Source: an uncultured Alistipes sp.
GTDB lineage: Bacteria; Bacteroidota; Bacteroidia; Bacteroidales; Rikenellaceae
Length of the DNA: 64,000 bases
Assembly (NCBI GenBank): GCA_944323075.1
Contig: CALURC010000001.1
Span: 124,001 to 188,000, forward strand
Direction of reading: 5' to 3'
The notes beneath the pieces are model-generated. The model was not told the DNA's origin. It saw only the letters and a list, made by a program, of their open reading frames with translations, and searched no databases. Every line of letters starts with the position of its first letter. Positions within the stretch are counted from its first letter, which is position 1. This document shows positions 44,092 to 52,695 of this stretch, piece after piece. A program made the translations under genes and the position numbers.

Positions 44092-44976
44092 CTACCGGTC
44101 GAGTCCGATCTTGCAAACGTGCCCTTCAGCCCGTTCCCGTTCGATTTTTGCTTTGCGACTCTCGATCGTCTTGTACATTCCCTGACGGCGCATCGCCTCA
44201 TCAAAATCGACCTGATGACCGTCGAATTCTGGACCATCGACACAAGTAAAACGGGTTTTGCCACCCACCGTAACCCGACAGGCACCACACATTCCCGTTC
44301 CGTCCACCATCAACGTATTCAGGCTGACGATCGTCTTCAAACCATACTCCAACGTCGTTTTGCAAACGAACTTCATCATGATCATCGGACCAATCGCAAT
44401 CACTTCATCATACTTTTTACCCTCTTTATCGATCAAATGACGCATCAGGTCAGTCACCATTCCATGAAATCCTTCGCTTCCGTCATCGGTCGCGATATAT
44501 ACGTTTCCGGCTACCGATTTCATCTTGTCGACAAAGATCAGCGTATCCTTATTTTTCGCTCCTATAATCACGTCGGCCTTGACTCCGTGTTCAGACAACC
44601 ACTTCACCTGAGGATAAACCGGTGCTGTACCCACACCTCCCGCTACGAACAGGATTTTCTTGTTCCGCAAGACTTCGGGATCTTCTTTTACGAAATCCGA
44701 AGGACGTCCCAACGGGCCGGCAAAATCCGCCAGTTGATCGCCAACGTTCATCGAACACAGTTTTGTCGTTGAAAATCCTACCGTCTGCGTCACAATCGTA
44801 ACCCAGCCCTCCGTCGCATCGTAATCTGCGATCGTCAACGGAATCCGTTCGCCTGCTTCATCAAGACGCACGATGATAAACTGTCCAGGTTTGGCTGAAT
44901 GGGCCACACGAGGAGCCTCGATATCCATCCGATAAATATTAGGGGCCAAAAGCTCCTTTCTCAGAATCTTGTACAT
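44092..44976 (-). CDS. nfnA: Sulfide/dihydroorotate dehydrogenase-like FAD/NAD-binding protein, NfnA subunit
   Basis: A 294-residue PyrK/NfnA family protein. The FAD-binding domain (RVAHSAKPGQFIIVRLDEAGERIPLTIADYD) is followed by an NAD domain (LFVAGGVGTAPVYPQVKWLSEHG) and a C-terminal [2Fe-2S] region with cysteines in DGTGMCGACRVTVGG and RFTCVDGPEFDGHQVDFDEAM. It is upstream of nfnB by 44 bp on the minus strand. Together they would interconvert NADH, NADPH and reduced ferredoxin. Confidence 0.9.
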   Translation of the reverse strand: MYKILRKELLAPNIYRMDIEAPRVAHSAKPGQFIIVRLDEAGERIPLTIADYDATEGWVTIVTQTVGFSTTKLCSMNVGDQLADFAGPLGRPSDFVKEDPEVLRNKKILFVAGGVGTAPVYPQVKWLSEHGVKADVIIGAKNKDTLIFVDKMKSVAGNVYIATDDGSEGFHGMVTDLMRHLIDKEGKKYDEVIAIGPMIMMKFVCKTTLEYGLKTIVSLNTLMVDGTGMCGACRVTVGGKTRFTCVDGPEFDGHQVDFDEAMRRQGMYKTIESRKAKIERERAEGHVCKIGLDR

Positions 44977-45032
44977 GTTTTATCTATATTGTTTAGGTCT
45001 TAGTTCTCTTAATTATCGTAAATCCAGTCAGG

Positions 45033-46118
45033 TCAATTCACTATGGTCGCAGCCAAACGAAGCTCCCGCAACGGCCGTGTCGGATCGTTCACAATCAGCA
45101 CGATACGGTCCATCATTTTCCCGGCACCAGCATTTTTCGTATCCAACATCACTTCAAATGTCAACGTCTCACCCGCAGCAATCTCTTTATCGGGGTCGAG
45201 TGTCGTCGACATCCTCGGGCCCAACTTCATATCACGAATAATCAACGGTTGTTTCCCTTCATTCTTCAAAGTAAAACTCCGGTGCAGCTCATTTCCTTCC
45301 TTCAAATTCCCGAAGTTATAGTATTGCGACGAAAAAACCGCTTTCGGAGCATCTGCAATCTCAGCGGCCGTCATTTCGGAAAAATCCTCCGTTGCCACTG
45401 CTGATGCGACCAAATAGGTATCTATCAATTTACCGTCGATCCATAAGTCGACCGTATCGCTCTGCATGCCCCAAACGTCCGAGGCGGTAAAATCATATCG
45501 GAGCGTTACAGCTCCCTGATCTCCTGCAGCAATCCGTACCGATGCCGGAAGGGTCGTAAAACTTGGACGGGGAGTCCTGCTCACCAACTGCACCTCAACC
45601 GGACTGTTCGTACCATTGAAATATTCGATGGCACGAGACTTGGACTTGCCCCGTGCGACATATCCCAGATTGACCGAAGTCGTACTCAACGACAACGCTC
45701 CAACCGATACGGGATAGCGGTCAGCCGTTGTTTTCGGGCTCGGAACCACATCGCCCGTAACGCTCAGCACATCCTCTCCCCCTCCGGTACTCCGAACCGT
45801 AATCTCTTTTCGGAAAGCTCCGGGACGATCCTTGGGATTATAAGTCACCGTAATGCTACCTTTGGCCCCGGGACGCACCGGCTCCTTGCTGAACTTCGGA
45901 GTCGTACATCCGCATCCGACCGTCACCTTTTCGATCACAATCGGGGTCTTGCCCGTATTGACAAAATCGAACCGACACGACACCGGACCGTCCTTCTCCT
46001 GAATCGTTCCGAAATTCCACACCATCTGCGAGAATTGCAGAACACTCTTCTGCGAAGCGGCCGTAACCGTATCGAACAGCAAAAACAATCCGACGACAAA
46101 AATCCAGAACCTTTTCAT
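45033..46118 (-). CDS. Secreted DUF1573 repeat protein
   Basis: A 361-residue protein starting at 46118 (MKRFWIFVVGLFLLFDTVTA); an ATG seven codons upstream is less likely because it would lengthen the signal peptide with polar residues. At least two, probably three, DUF1573/ASPM-like immunoglobulin units follow: WNFGTIQEKDGPVSCRFDFVNTGKTPIVIEKVTVGCGCT (about 28-70), a middle one with VNLGYVARGKS, and YYNFGNLKEGNELHRSFTLKNEGKQPLIIRDMKLG. Such proteins are exported in Bacteroidota; function is unknown. Confidence 0.85.
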   Translation of the reverse strand: MKRFWIFVVGLFLLFDTVTAASQKSVLQFSQMVWNFGTIQEKDGPVSCRFDFVNTGKTPIVIEKVTVGCGCTTPKFSKEPVRPGAKGSITVTYNPKDRPGAFRKEITVRSTGGGEDVLSVTGDVVPSPKTTADRYPVSVGALSLSTTSVNLGYVARGKSKSRAIEYFNGTNSPVEVQLVSRTPRPSFTTLPASVRIAAGDQGAVTLRYDFTASDVWGMQSDTVDLWIDGKLIDTYLVASAVATEDFSEMTAAEIADAPKAVFSSQYYNFGNLKEGNELHRSFTLKNEGKQPLIIRDMKLGPRMSTTLDPDKEIAAGETLTFEVMLDTKNAGAGKMMDRIVLIVNDPTRPLRELRLAATIVN

Positions 46119-46136
46119 CTCTCGTTTATTGGACCG

Positions 46137-46144
46137 CAAAGTTA
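46137..46144 (-). promoter_or_regulatory. Candidate -7 element for the DUF1573 gene
   Basis: Minus strand TAACTTTG lies 18 bases before the chosen start at 46118 and supports it over the ATG at 46139, which it nearly overlaps. Confidence 0.45.
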
Positions 46145-46185
46145 ATCATTTTATCATAACTTTCCATTTCCTTATCGGACAACCG

Positions 46186-47145
46186 CTACAATTCGAAGCC
46201 CAGACGGAGAAACATCGCCTTGTCCGTATCGATATCCGACCCCGTAGTCGTCAACAGGTCGCCCACGATCGATCCGCTGATGCCACACCGGAACAGCTCC
46301 GGCTCGACCGCTTTGATCCGACTCCGTCCACCGGCCAAGCGTACGGACGCCTCGGGATTGAGGATACGGATCATGGCAACGGCCCGGATCACCTCTTCAT
46401 CTTTCAATGGAGGTGTCCCTGCAAGGCGCGTTCCGGGAATCGGATTCAAAATATTGACCGGAATAGACACCGCTCCGGTCTGACGAATCGCAAGGGCAAA
46501 CTCGACCCGCTGCTCCTCACTCTCGCCCATACCGATAATTCCTCCGCTGCAGATCTCCAGACCCGCTTCGCGCGCCCACTCGATCGTCTGCAACTTCTCC
46601 TCGATCGTATGTGTCGTACACACTTGCGGAAAATAGGATGGAGCCGTCTCCAGATTGCAGTGGTATCGGGTTACCCCACTCTCTTTCAGCTGAAACAGCT
46701 GCTCACGGTTCAGCAGGCCGAGCGACGCGCACAGTTTGATCGGACACTCCGACCCGATGCGGCGATAGATGGCGCAGATCCGTTCGGTATCGGCCGGAGA
46801 CAAGGTTCGTCCACTGGTCACCAATGAAAAACGGGATACCCCTTTCGAGGCATTATGCACCGCCTCGCGCAATGCCGCCTCAGCATCCACCAACGGATAG
46901 ACCTCAATGTCGGTATGATGAAAGCGCGACTGCGAGCACCACTTGCAATCCTCGCCGCATTTCCCGCTGCGGGCGTTCATGATCGAACACATGTCGACGC
47001 GCTTTCCCTGATACCGGAGCCGCAAAGTGTGGGCCAACGCACACAAATCCTCCAACGACAACGACCGCATCAGACTCAGGGCCTCGTCATAATCGGGACG
47101 ATAACCCTCCTCTATTTTCTTTTCCAAACCGGAAACGGATTCCAT
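46186..47145 (-). CDS. bioB: Biotin synthase
   Basis: A 319-residue radical SAM enzyme inserting sulfur into dethiobiotin. The [4Fe-4S] motif is CGEDCKWCSQS (CxxxCxxC) at about residues 63-73. The second cluster region, HCNLETAPSYF, GGIIGMGES, NILNPIPGTRL and RLAGGRSRIK, is present with its conserved Arg. It is divergent from bioD, with the two promoters almost touching. The other biotin genes (bioA, bioF, bioC) are not in this window. Confidence 0.95.
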   Translation of the reverse strand: MESVSGLEKKIEEGYRPDYDEALSLMRSLSLEDLCALAHTLRLRYQGKRVDMCSIMNARSGKCGEDCKWCSQSRFHHTDIEVYPLVDAEAALREAVHNASKGVSRFSLVTSGRTLSPADTERICAIYRRIGSECPIKLCASLGLLNREQLFQLKESGVTRYHCNLETAPSYFPQVCTTHTIEEKLQTIEWAREAGLEICSGGIIGMGESEEQRVEFALAIRQTGAVSIPVNILNPIPGTRLAGTPPLKDEEVIRAVAMIRILNPEASVRLAGGRSRIKAVEPELFRCGISGSIVGDLLTTTGSDIDTDKAMFLRLGFEL

Positions 47146-47156
47146 ATGAATTTCTT

Positions 47157-47187
47157 TTGTTTGTTCTCCACAAAGGTACTACTTTTG
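47157..47187 (+). promoter_or_regulatory. Promoter of bioD
   Basis: TTG (47157-47159), 20 bases, TACTTTTG (47180-47187), 25 bases before the bioD start. The -33 element lies within the region that would be the bioB leader. Confidence 0.7.
47171..47178 (-). promoter_or_regulatory. -7 element of the divergent bioB promoter
   Basis: Minus strand TACCTTTG, 25 bases before the bioB start and one base pair from the bioD -7 box on the other strand. Two polymerases could not occupy both sites at once. Confidence 0.6.
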
Positions 47188-47212
47188 ACACGAATTGTTT
47201 TTCCGATCCACT

Positions 47213-47863
47213 ATGAAAAAAGTATATTTCGTCACCGGAATCGACACCGATGCCGGTAAAAGCGTCGTTACCGGAATTCTGGCCCGCGAGTGGAATGCTC
47301 GCGGAAACCGGACCATCACCCAGAAATTCATCCAGACCGGCTGTACCGAACGCTCCGAGGACATCGAAGTACACCGCAGAATCATGGGATGCGGTTTGTT
47401 GCCCGAAGACCTCGACGGAACGACCTGTCCGATTTTGTTTACCTATCCGGCATCGCCCCATTTAGCCGCACGGATCGATCATCGGACGATCGACCTCTCG
47501 CTCGTCGGAAAAAGTACCGAAAAGCTGCTGCAACACTACGATACGGTCCTGCTCGAAGGGGCCGGTGGATTGTTCGTTCCCATCGACGGGCTCTACAACA
47601 CGATCGACTACATTGCCGAGCACCGTCTGCCGGTTATTTTAGTTACCACCCCCCGATTGGGAAGTATCAACCACACGATACTCAGTCTGGAAGCCTGTCG
47701 CACCCGGGACATCGAGGTCGCTGCCGTTGTCTACAACCTCTACCCCGAAAAGGATGGCCCCATAACCGAAGATACTCGCGAATACCTGAAAATGTACTTG
47801 AAAACTTTCCATCCCGACACAGCATGGCTCGAAACGAACGATCGGCTCGAACTTTTTGAGTAA
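47213..47863 (+). CDS. bioD: Dethiobiotin synthetase
   Basis: A 216-residue ATP-dependent carboxylase closing the ureido ring of dethiobiotin from diaminopelargonic acid. The start at 47213 (MKKVYFVTGIDTDAGKS) places the P-loop at residues 8-16; an ATG six codons earlier lies next to the promoter. FIQTGCTER, VLLEGAGGLFVPI and LVTTPRLGSINHT match BioD. The end KMYLKTFHPDTAW and the length are typical. Confidence 0.93.
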   Translation: MKKVYFVTGIDTDAGKSVVTGILAREWNARGNRTITQKFIQTGCTERSEDIEVHRRIMGCGLLPEDLDGTTCPILFTYPASPHLAARIDHRTIDLSLVGKSTEKLLQHYDTVLLEGAGGLFVPIDGLYNTIDYIAEHRLPVILVTTPRLGSINHTILSLEACRTRDIEVAAVVYNLYPEKDGPITEDTREYLKMYLKTFHPDTAWLETNDRLELFE

Positions 47864-47978
47864 AGCGCCGTGTTGGATCGGAAACTAATTGCCACATTCC
47901 CGATCCAACTGCTGATTTACCAGAAAGAAGCCCACCCGCAGATTCGTCGGCAACACGATCTTTTAGAATAAAAACAAG

Positions 47979-48015
47979 AAGAGGCGGAAACTCCCAATCG
48001 AGTGTTCCGCCTCTT
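47979..48015. terminator. Shared terminator between bioD and hppA
   Basis: AAGAGGCGGAA (47979-47989) pairs with TTCCGCCTCTT (48005-48015); T-rich bases follow on the plus strand and A-rich bases precede it. It can end transcription from both converging genes. Confidence 0.7.
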
Positions 48016-48075
48016 TCTTATTTTGGTTTCAAGCAAACCGAGCCTTTCGACCCGCTGCCCTCATCCGACCGTTCG

Positions 48076-50283
48076 TTAGAACAGACTTCCCCAAACGGTC
48101 AGTCCGGCTACGACGATCGAAACCATACTCATCAGTTTGATCAAAATATTCAGTGAAGGTCCGGAGGTATCCTTGAACGGATCACCTACCGTGTCGCCCA
48201 CGACGGTCGCCTTGTGGTTGTCAGACCCTTTTCCACCGAAGTTACCCTCTTCGATATACTTCTTGGCATTATCCCAAGCTCCGCCCGAGTTGGCCATAAA
48301 GACTGCCAAAACGAAACCTGCACTCAAACTACCGATCAACAGTCCCATCACACCGGCAACACCGAAAATGAAACCGACTGCAATCGGAACCACAATCGCC
48401 AACAGCGACGGGAACAACATCTCCCGTTGAGCCCCTTTCGTCGAGATCTCCACGCAACGTGCATAATCGGGTGTCGCCTCCCCTTGCAGGATTCCTTTGA
48501 TCTCACGGAACTGACGGCGCACCTCGTTCACCATGCTCTGAGCAGCACGTCCCACGGCATTCATCGTCAATCCGCAGAACAGGAAGGCCATCATGGCCCC
48601 GATAAACGCCCCGACCAGAACATTCGGATTCATCAGCGTTACCTGGAAGTAATCCATCATATCCAGAATATTAGCCTGCTCAACCGCCTTTACTGTTCCA
48701 TCGGCCAGCTCCATCGTCGTCTGCCCGATATGCTGCATTCCGATCTTCACCTCCTCGATATACGAAGCCAACAGCGCCAACGCCGTCAACGCCGCCGAAC
48801 CGATAGCAAATCCCTTACCCGTCGCAGCCGTCGTATTACCCAGCGCATCGAGAGCATCGGTACGTTTACGTACTTCCGGATTGAGCCCGCTCATCTCGGC
48901 ATTTCCACCGGCATTATCGGCGATCGGTCCGTAAGCATCCGTTGCCAACGTAATACCCAACGTCGACAACATGCCGACCGCTGCGATACCGATTCCATAG
49001 AGTCCCTTGCTGATGTTGCCTGCCGAGATCATATTCTCCACATCGAATCCTGTCGCACACAGATAAGAGAGAATGATCGCTACGGCGATCGTCACCACCG
49101 GAATGGCAGTCGAGATCATACCCATACCGATTCCCGAAATGATCACCGTTGCAGGTCCGGTTTCGGCACTCTGTGCGATTTTTCGGGTCGGTTTGTAGGA
49201 GTGAGAGGTATAGTATTCGGTCGACTGTCCGATAATGATTCCGGCAACCAATCCGACGATCACCGAGAACGAAATACCCAACCAGTTATCGATCTGAAGC
49301 GCATACATGATCACGAACGTGAAGATCGCGATCAGGACAGAACTGCCGTTGACCCCTACACCGAGTGCACCGAGCAGCTGCTTCATCGTTGCCCCCTCTT
49401 GGGTCCGCACGAAAAAGATTCCGAGTACGGAGAGCAGGATTCCCACCGCAGCGATCAACATCGGAGCGAGAACCGCCTCCATCTGCATACCTCCGGCATA
49501 GGCCGCAGCACCGAGTGCCGCCGTTGCCAGAATCGAACCGCAATAACTTTCATACAGGTCGGCACCCATACCGGCCACGTCACCGACGTTGTCGCCCACG
49601 TTATCGGCAATCGTTGCCGGGTTACGCGGGTCATCCTCCGGAATACCGGCTTCGACCTTACCGACCAGATCGGCTCCCACATCGGCAGCCTTCGTATAGA
49701 TACCACCACCTACACGGGCAAAGAGCGCCTGCGTCGAAGCCCCCATTCCGAAGGTCAACATCGTAGTGGTGATAATCATCAGTTTCTGATCACCAGTAGC
49801 ATCGATAAAGTGATCAAGGATCAGATACCAAACCGAAATATCGAGCAGACCAAGACCAACCACAACAAGTCCCATCACCGCACCACTTCGGAAAGCGACT
49901 TTCAACCCCTTATTGAGGGATTTGCTGGCAGCATGGGCTGTCCGGGCTGAAGCAAAGGTCGCCGTACGCATTCCGATAAAACCGGCCAATCCGGAGAAAA
50001 CACCTCCCGTCAGGAATGCAAAAGGCACCCAAGGATTCTGCACGCCCAATCCGTAGGCCAAAAAGGCAAAAAACAGGACTAAAATGGCAAACACGATTGC
50101 CACGACTCGATACTGTTGTTTCAGGTAGGCCATCGCCCCTTTTCGTACATGCGAAGCGATCTCCTGCATGCGCGGAGTTCCTTCGCTCTCGCGCATCATG
50201 GCGCGGAAGAAGTACCACGCGAATCCCAGCGCCACCACGGCAGCAACCGGAACCAGCCAAAAAATAAGCGGAATGTTACTCAT
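48076..50283 (-). CDS. hppA: K+-dependent membrane-bound ion-translocating pyrophosphatase
   Basis: A 735-residue integral-membrane pyrophosphatase with about 16 helices. The substrate-site signature is [43 protein letters not shown]. At about residues 481-490 the motif [10 protein letters not shown] has alanine at the position where K+-independent proton pumps have lysine, which indicates the K+-dependent class. Many members of that class pump Na+. It uses pyrophosphate from biosynthesis to build an ion gradient. Na+ versus H+ cannot be decided with certainty by eye. Confidence 0.93.
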   Translation of the reverse strand: MSNIPLIFWLVPVAAVVALGFAWYFFRAMMRESEGTPRMQEIASHVRKGAMAYLKQQYRVVAIVFAILVLFFAFLAYGLGVQNPWVPFAFLTGGVFSGLAGFIGMRTATFASARTAHAASKSLNKGLKVAFRSGAVMGLVVVGLGLLDISVWYLILDHFIDATGDQKLMIITTTMLTFGMGASTQALFARVGGGIYTKAADVGADLVGKVEAGIPEDDPRNPATIADNVGDNVGDVAGMGADLYESYCGSILATAALGAAAYAGGMQMEAVLAPMLIAAVGILLSVLGIFFVRTQEGATMKQLLGALGVGVNGSSVLIAIFTFVIMYALQIDNWLGISFSVIVGLVAGIIIGQSTEYYTSHSYKPTRKIAQSAETGPATVIISGIGMGMISTAIPVVTIAVAIILSYLCATGFDVENMISAGNISKGLYGIGIAAVGMLSTLGITLATDAYGPIADNAGGNAEMSGLNPEVRKRTDALDALGNTTAATGKGFAIGSAALTALALLASYIEEVKIGMQHIGQTTMELADGTVKAVEQANILDMMDYFQVTLMNPNVLVGAFIGAMMAFLFCGLTMNAVGRAAQSMVNEVRRQFREIKGILQGEATPDYARCVEISTKGAQREMLFPSLLAIVVPIAVGFIFGVAGVMGLLIGSLSAGFVLAVFMANSGGAWDNAKKYIEEGNFGGKGSDNHKATVVGDTVGDPFKDTSGPSLNILIKLMSMVSIVVAGLTVWGSLF

Positions 50284-50421
50284 AACGACAAAAGATTAAG
50301 TTATAGTTTTAAGGTTATTCCAACATACAGCAGCTCGACCGCCCCACCCCTTCAAAAAAACATCGCCCTCTCCAATCGAAAATTATAGATCGTAAAGTTA
50401 CAAATTATTGTACGATAAACC

Positions 50422-50429
50422 TATCTTTG
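50422..50429 (+). promoter_or_regulatory. Candidate -7 element for the SpoU methyltransferase gene
   Basis: TATCTTTG, 29 bases before the start codon, in the 175-bp divergent gap with hppA. No TTG at the standard spacing. Confidence 0.45.
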
Positions 50430-50458
50430 CATTATAAATATTTCTTAAATTAAAAATT

Positions 50459-50998
50459 ATGAAAAAAATTCCGAATGACGCATTGGGCCGCATCTCGCCC
50501 GAAGAGTTTATCCGCATGGAGCGCTGCCCGGTAGTCGTCGTACTGGACAACATACGGAGCATGAACAACGTAGGATCGTTTTTCCGGACGGGCGACGCTT
50601 TCGCCATCGAACGGATCATCCTTTGCGGCATCACCGGAACCCCTCCGAACCGAGAAATTCACAAAACAGCACTCGGTGCCGAACTCACCGTCCCGTGGGA
50701 GTACCAAAAGTCGACTCTCGATGCCGTAGAGCAGCTCAAGGCCGAAAATTACACGCTGCTGGCCGTGGAGCAGGTCGAGGGTGCCGTATCGCTCGATCAG
50801 TGGGAGCCCGGGCCCGATTTCCGCATTGCCTTGATATTCGGCAACGAAGTGGAAGGTGTACAGCAAGCTGTTGTCGATCTGTGTGACGAGGCGATCGAAA
50901 TTCCCCAAATGGGGACCAAACACTCACTGAACGTATCGGTTTCCGGAGGTGCGGTACTTTGGGAAGCCTTCCGTCACTGGATACAGACAAAGAAGTAG
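50459..50998 (+). CDS. RNA 2'-O-methyltransferase of the SpoU/TrmH family
   Basis: A 179-residue SPOUT-fold methyltransferase. The three SpoU motifs are visible: VVVLDNIRSMNNVGSFFRTGDAF (motif 1), IALIFGNEVEGVQQAVVDLCDEAIEIPQMG (motif 2) and KHSLNVSVSGGAVLWEAFRHW (motif 3, knot). It has no N-terminal substrate-binding extension, so it resembles the small TrmH/TrmL class; the target nucleotide is unknown. A membrane protein gene starts 4 bp downstream. Confidence 0.9.
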   Translation: MKKIPNDALGRISPEEFIRMERCPVVVVLDNIRSMNNVGSFFRTGDAFAIERIILCGITGTPPNREIHKTALGAELTVPWEYQKSTLDAVEQLKAENYTLLAVEQVEGAVSLDQWEPGPDFRIALIFGNEVEGVQQAVVDLCDEAIEIPQMGTKHSLNVSVSGGAVLWEAFRHWIQTKK

Positions 50999-51002
50999 AC
51001 AG

Positions 51003-51539
51003 ATGCCTGCCGCTGAAACATCTCTACTTCTTCTATTCCTGTTCATCTTTGCGTTCCACGAATGTGAAGAGATCTTCACGTTCCGGCGATGGATGCAACG
51101 GAATGGAGCCGAACTCTCCCGTCGATTTCCTTTCTCGCAACGGTTCGTTCGCCATACCAGAAACCTATCCACTGCCGGTTTTGCTCTGATCGCTGCCGAA
51201 GAGTTTTTCTTACTGGTCGGAGCAACGTGGATCGCTAGTCAATGGGACATATCAGTAATATGGGTCTGCCTTTTTCTGGCTTTTGCCCTCCATCTTGTCG
51301 TGCATATCGTCCAATGTCTGATCATCGGTCGATACATACCCGGAATCGTGTCGACGCTGCTCGCCGTACCGTTCTGCATTTTCGTCATAATCCGGATAGC
51401 CGACATCTACGCCATAGGAACGATAGTCCTATACACCGTAGTTGGATCGTTTTTCGCAGGAATCAACCTTGTCCTGCTCCATCGATGGGTAGCAAAATAC
51501 ACTGCGGCTCGCATCGATCGCCCCAATCCGGATCGATAA
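51003..51539 (+). CDS. HXXEE domain-containing membrane protein
   Basis: A 178-residue membrane protein with about five hydrophobic segments. The name-giving motif is HECEE (His19, Glu22, Glu23), at the end of the first helix. Start at 51003 is chosen because it is 4 bp after the methyltransferase stop and gives the motif at its usual place; a longer frame overlaps that gene. Function of the family is unknown as far as I can tell. Conserved acidic and His residues within the membrane suggest an enzyme or metal site. Confidence 0.75.
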   Translation: MPAAETSLLLLFLFIFAFHECEEIFTFRRWMQRNGAELSRRFPFSQRFVRHTRNLSTAGFALIAAEEFFLLVGATWIASQWDISVIWVCLFLAFALHLVVHIVQCLIIGRYIPGIVSTLLAVPFCIFVIIRIADIYAIGTIVLYTVVGSFFAGINLVLLHRWVAKYTAARIDRPNPDR

Positions 51540-51567
51540 CCGCCCTGCATAAAAATTCAAAAAATCG

Positions 51568-51598
51568 TTGCCCTTTGTCAATTATAATCCTACATTTG
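51568..51598 (+). promoter_or_regulatory. Promoter of panB
   Basis: TTG (51568-51570), 20 bases, TACATTTG (51591-51598), 22 bases before the start codon: a full match to the pattern. Confidence 0.75.
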
Positions 51599-51620
51599 TC
51601 CTACCAAACGTTTACCTATC

Positions 51621-52436
51621 ATGTCAACCGATAACAAAACCCGAGTGGTTACCACTTATCGCCTCCAGGAGATGAAATCCCGGGGTGAAAAGATCTCCAT
51701 GCTGACCGCCTACGACTATTCAATGGCCCGCATCATCGATGCAGCAGGAATCGACGTCATTCTGGTCGGCGATTCGGCCGCCAACGTCATGGCCGGATAC
51801 GAAACGACCGTCCCCATGTCGCTCGAATACATGATCTACCATGCACGAAGCGTCACCCGCGCCGTAAAACGCGCCCTCGTGGTTGTCGACATGCCGTTCG
51901 GAACCTATCAAGGCAACTCCAAAGAGGCTTTGGCCTCCGCCATACGCATTATGAAGGAGTCGGAGGCAGACGCCATCAAATTAGAAGGAGGCGAAGAGAT
52001 ACTCGAATCGGTTCAACGGATCCTGACAGCCGGTATTCCCGTCATGGGACATCTGGGCCTCACTCCGCAATCGATCCACAAATACGGGACATACAGCGTC
52101 CGGGCCAAAGAGAAAGAGGAGGCCGACAAGTTGATACGTGATGCACACCTGCTCGAAGAAGCCGGTTGTTTCGGTGTGGTTCTCGAAAAAATTCCGGCCG
52201 AACTTGGCAAACAGGTAAGTTCAGAACTGACCATCCCAACGATCGGCATCGGGGCCGGAAACGGAACCGACGGACAGGTGCTGGTGATCCACGACATGTT
52301 GGGAATCAACAACGAATTTTCCCCTCGATTCTTACGCCGTTATGCCGATCTGTACACAACGATCACACAAGGGGTCAGCCAGTATATCGAGGACGTTAAA
52401 AGCGGTGATTTTCCGAACGAAAAAGAACAATACTGA
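51621..52436 (+). CDS. panB: 3-methyl-2-oxobutanoate hydroxymethyltransferase
   Basis: A 271-residue enzyme adding a hydroxymethyl group from methylenetetrahydrofolate to 2-oxoisovalerate, the first step of pantothenate and CoA synthesis. Motifs are [39 protein letters not shown] near the start (metal-binding Asp), [27 protein letters not shown] and [21 protein letters not shown]. Its substrate is also the product class of the VorB-type complex working in reverse, though no direct link is shown. Confidence 0.95.
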   Translation: MSTDNKTRVVTTYRLQEMKSRGEKISMLTAYDYSMARIIDAAGIDVILVGDSAANVMAGYETTVPMSLEYMIYHARSVTRAVKRALVVVDMPFGTYQGNSKEALASAIRIMKESEADAIKLEGGEEILESVQRILTAGIPVMGHLGLTPQSIHKYGTYSVRAKEKEEADKLIRDAHLLEEAGCFGVVLEKIPAELGKQVSSELTIPTIGIGAGNGTDGQVLVIHDMLGINNEFSPRFLRRYADLYTTITQGVSQYIEDVKSGDFPNEKEQY

Positions 52437-52620
52437 CAAAATAGAGTCTCCACGAACGCATATTCTTCTATTGTGCAACAGCAGAAAGTTTACAATTTGC
52501 AAGGGACAAAGACAAGTCGGTTTTTTCCTCAAAATTTCACTTAAAACAAATTATGAACGACTCTGAATCCTAATCCCCATTTGCAACGAGGCTCAATCGA
52601 AAAATAAAGTTTTATAGCTA

Positions 52621-52660
52621 AAACAAGGGAAGGAAACCGTCTGGTTTCCTTCCCTTGTTT
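52621..52660. terminator. Bidirectional terminator between panB and the BACON lipoprotein
   Basis: An 18-bp perfect stem (52621-52638 with 52643-52660) and a 4-base loop, with A-run before and T-run after, between convergent genes. The rest of the 259-bp gap shows no gene. Confidence 0.85.
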
Positions 52661-52695
52661 TAGCTTGTAGATTCAAATTACATCATATCTGTTGA

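Noticed and set aside
42656-44976. Interpreting the pair as glutamate synthase small subunit plus dihydroorotate dehydrogenase electron subunit
   Set aside because: No glutamate synthase large subunit or pyrD is adjacent, and the two together match the NfnAB arrangement.
48214-49950. 578-codon plus-strand open frame inside hppA
   Set aside because: It lies entirely opposite the well-conserved pyrophosphatase gene, is rich in Arg, His and Asp as antisense frames are, and matches no family.
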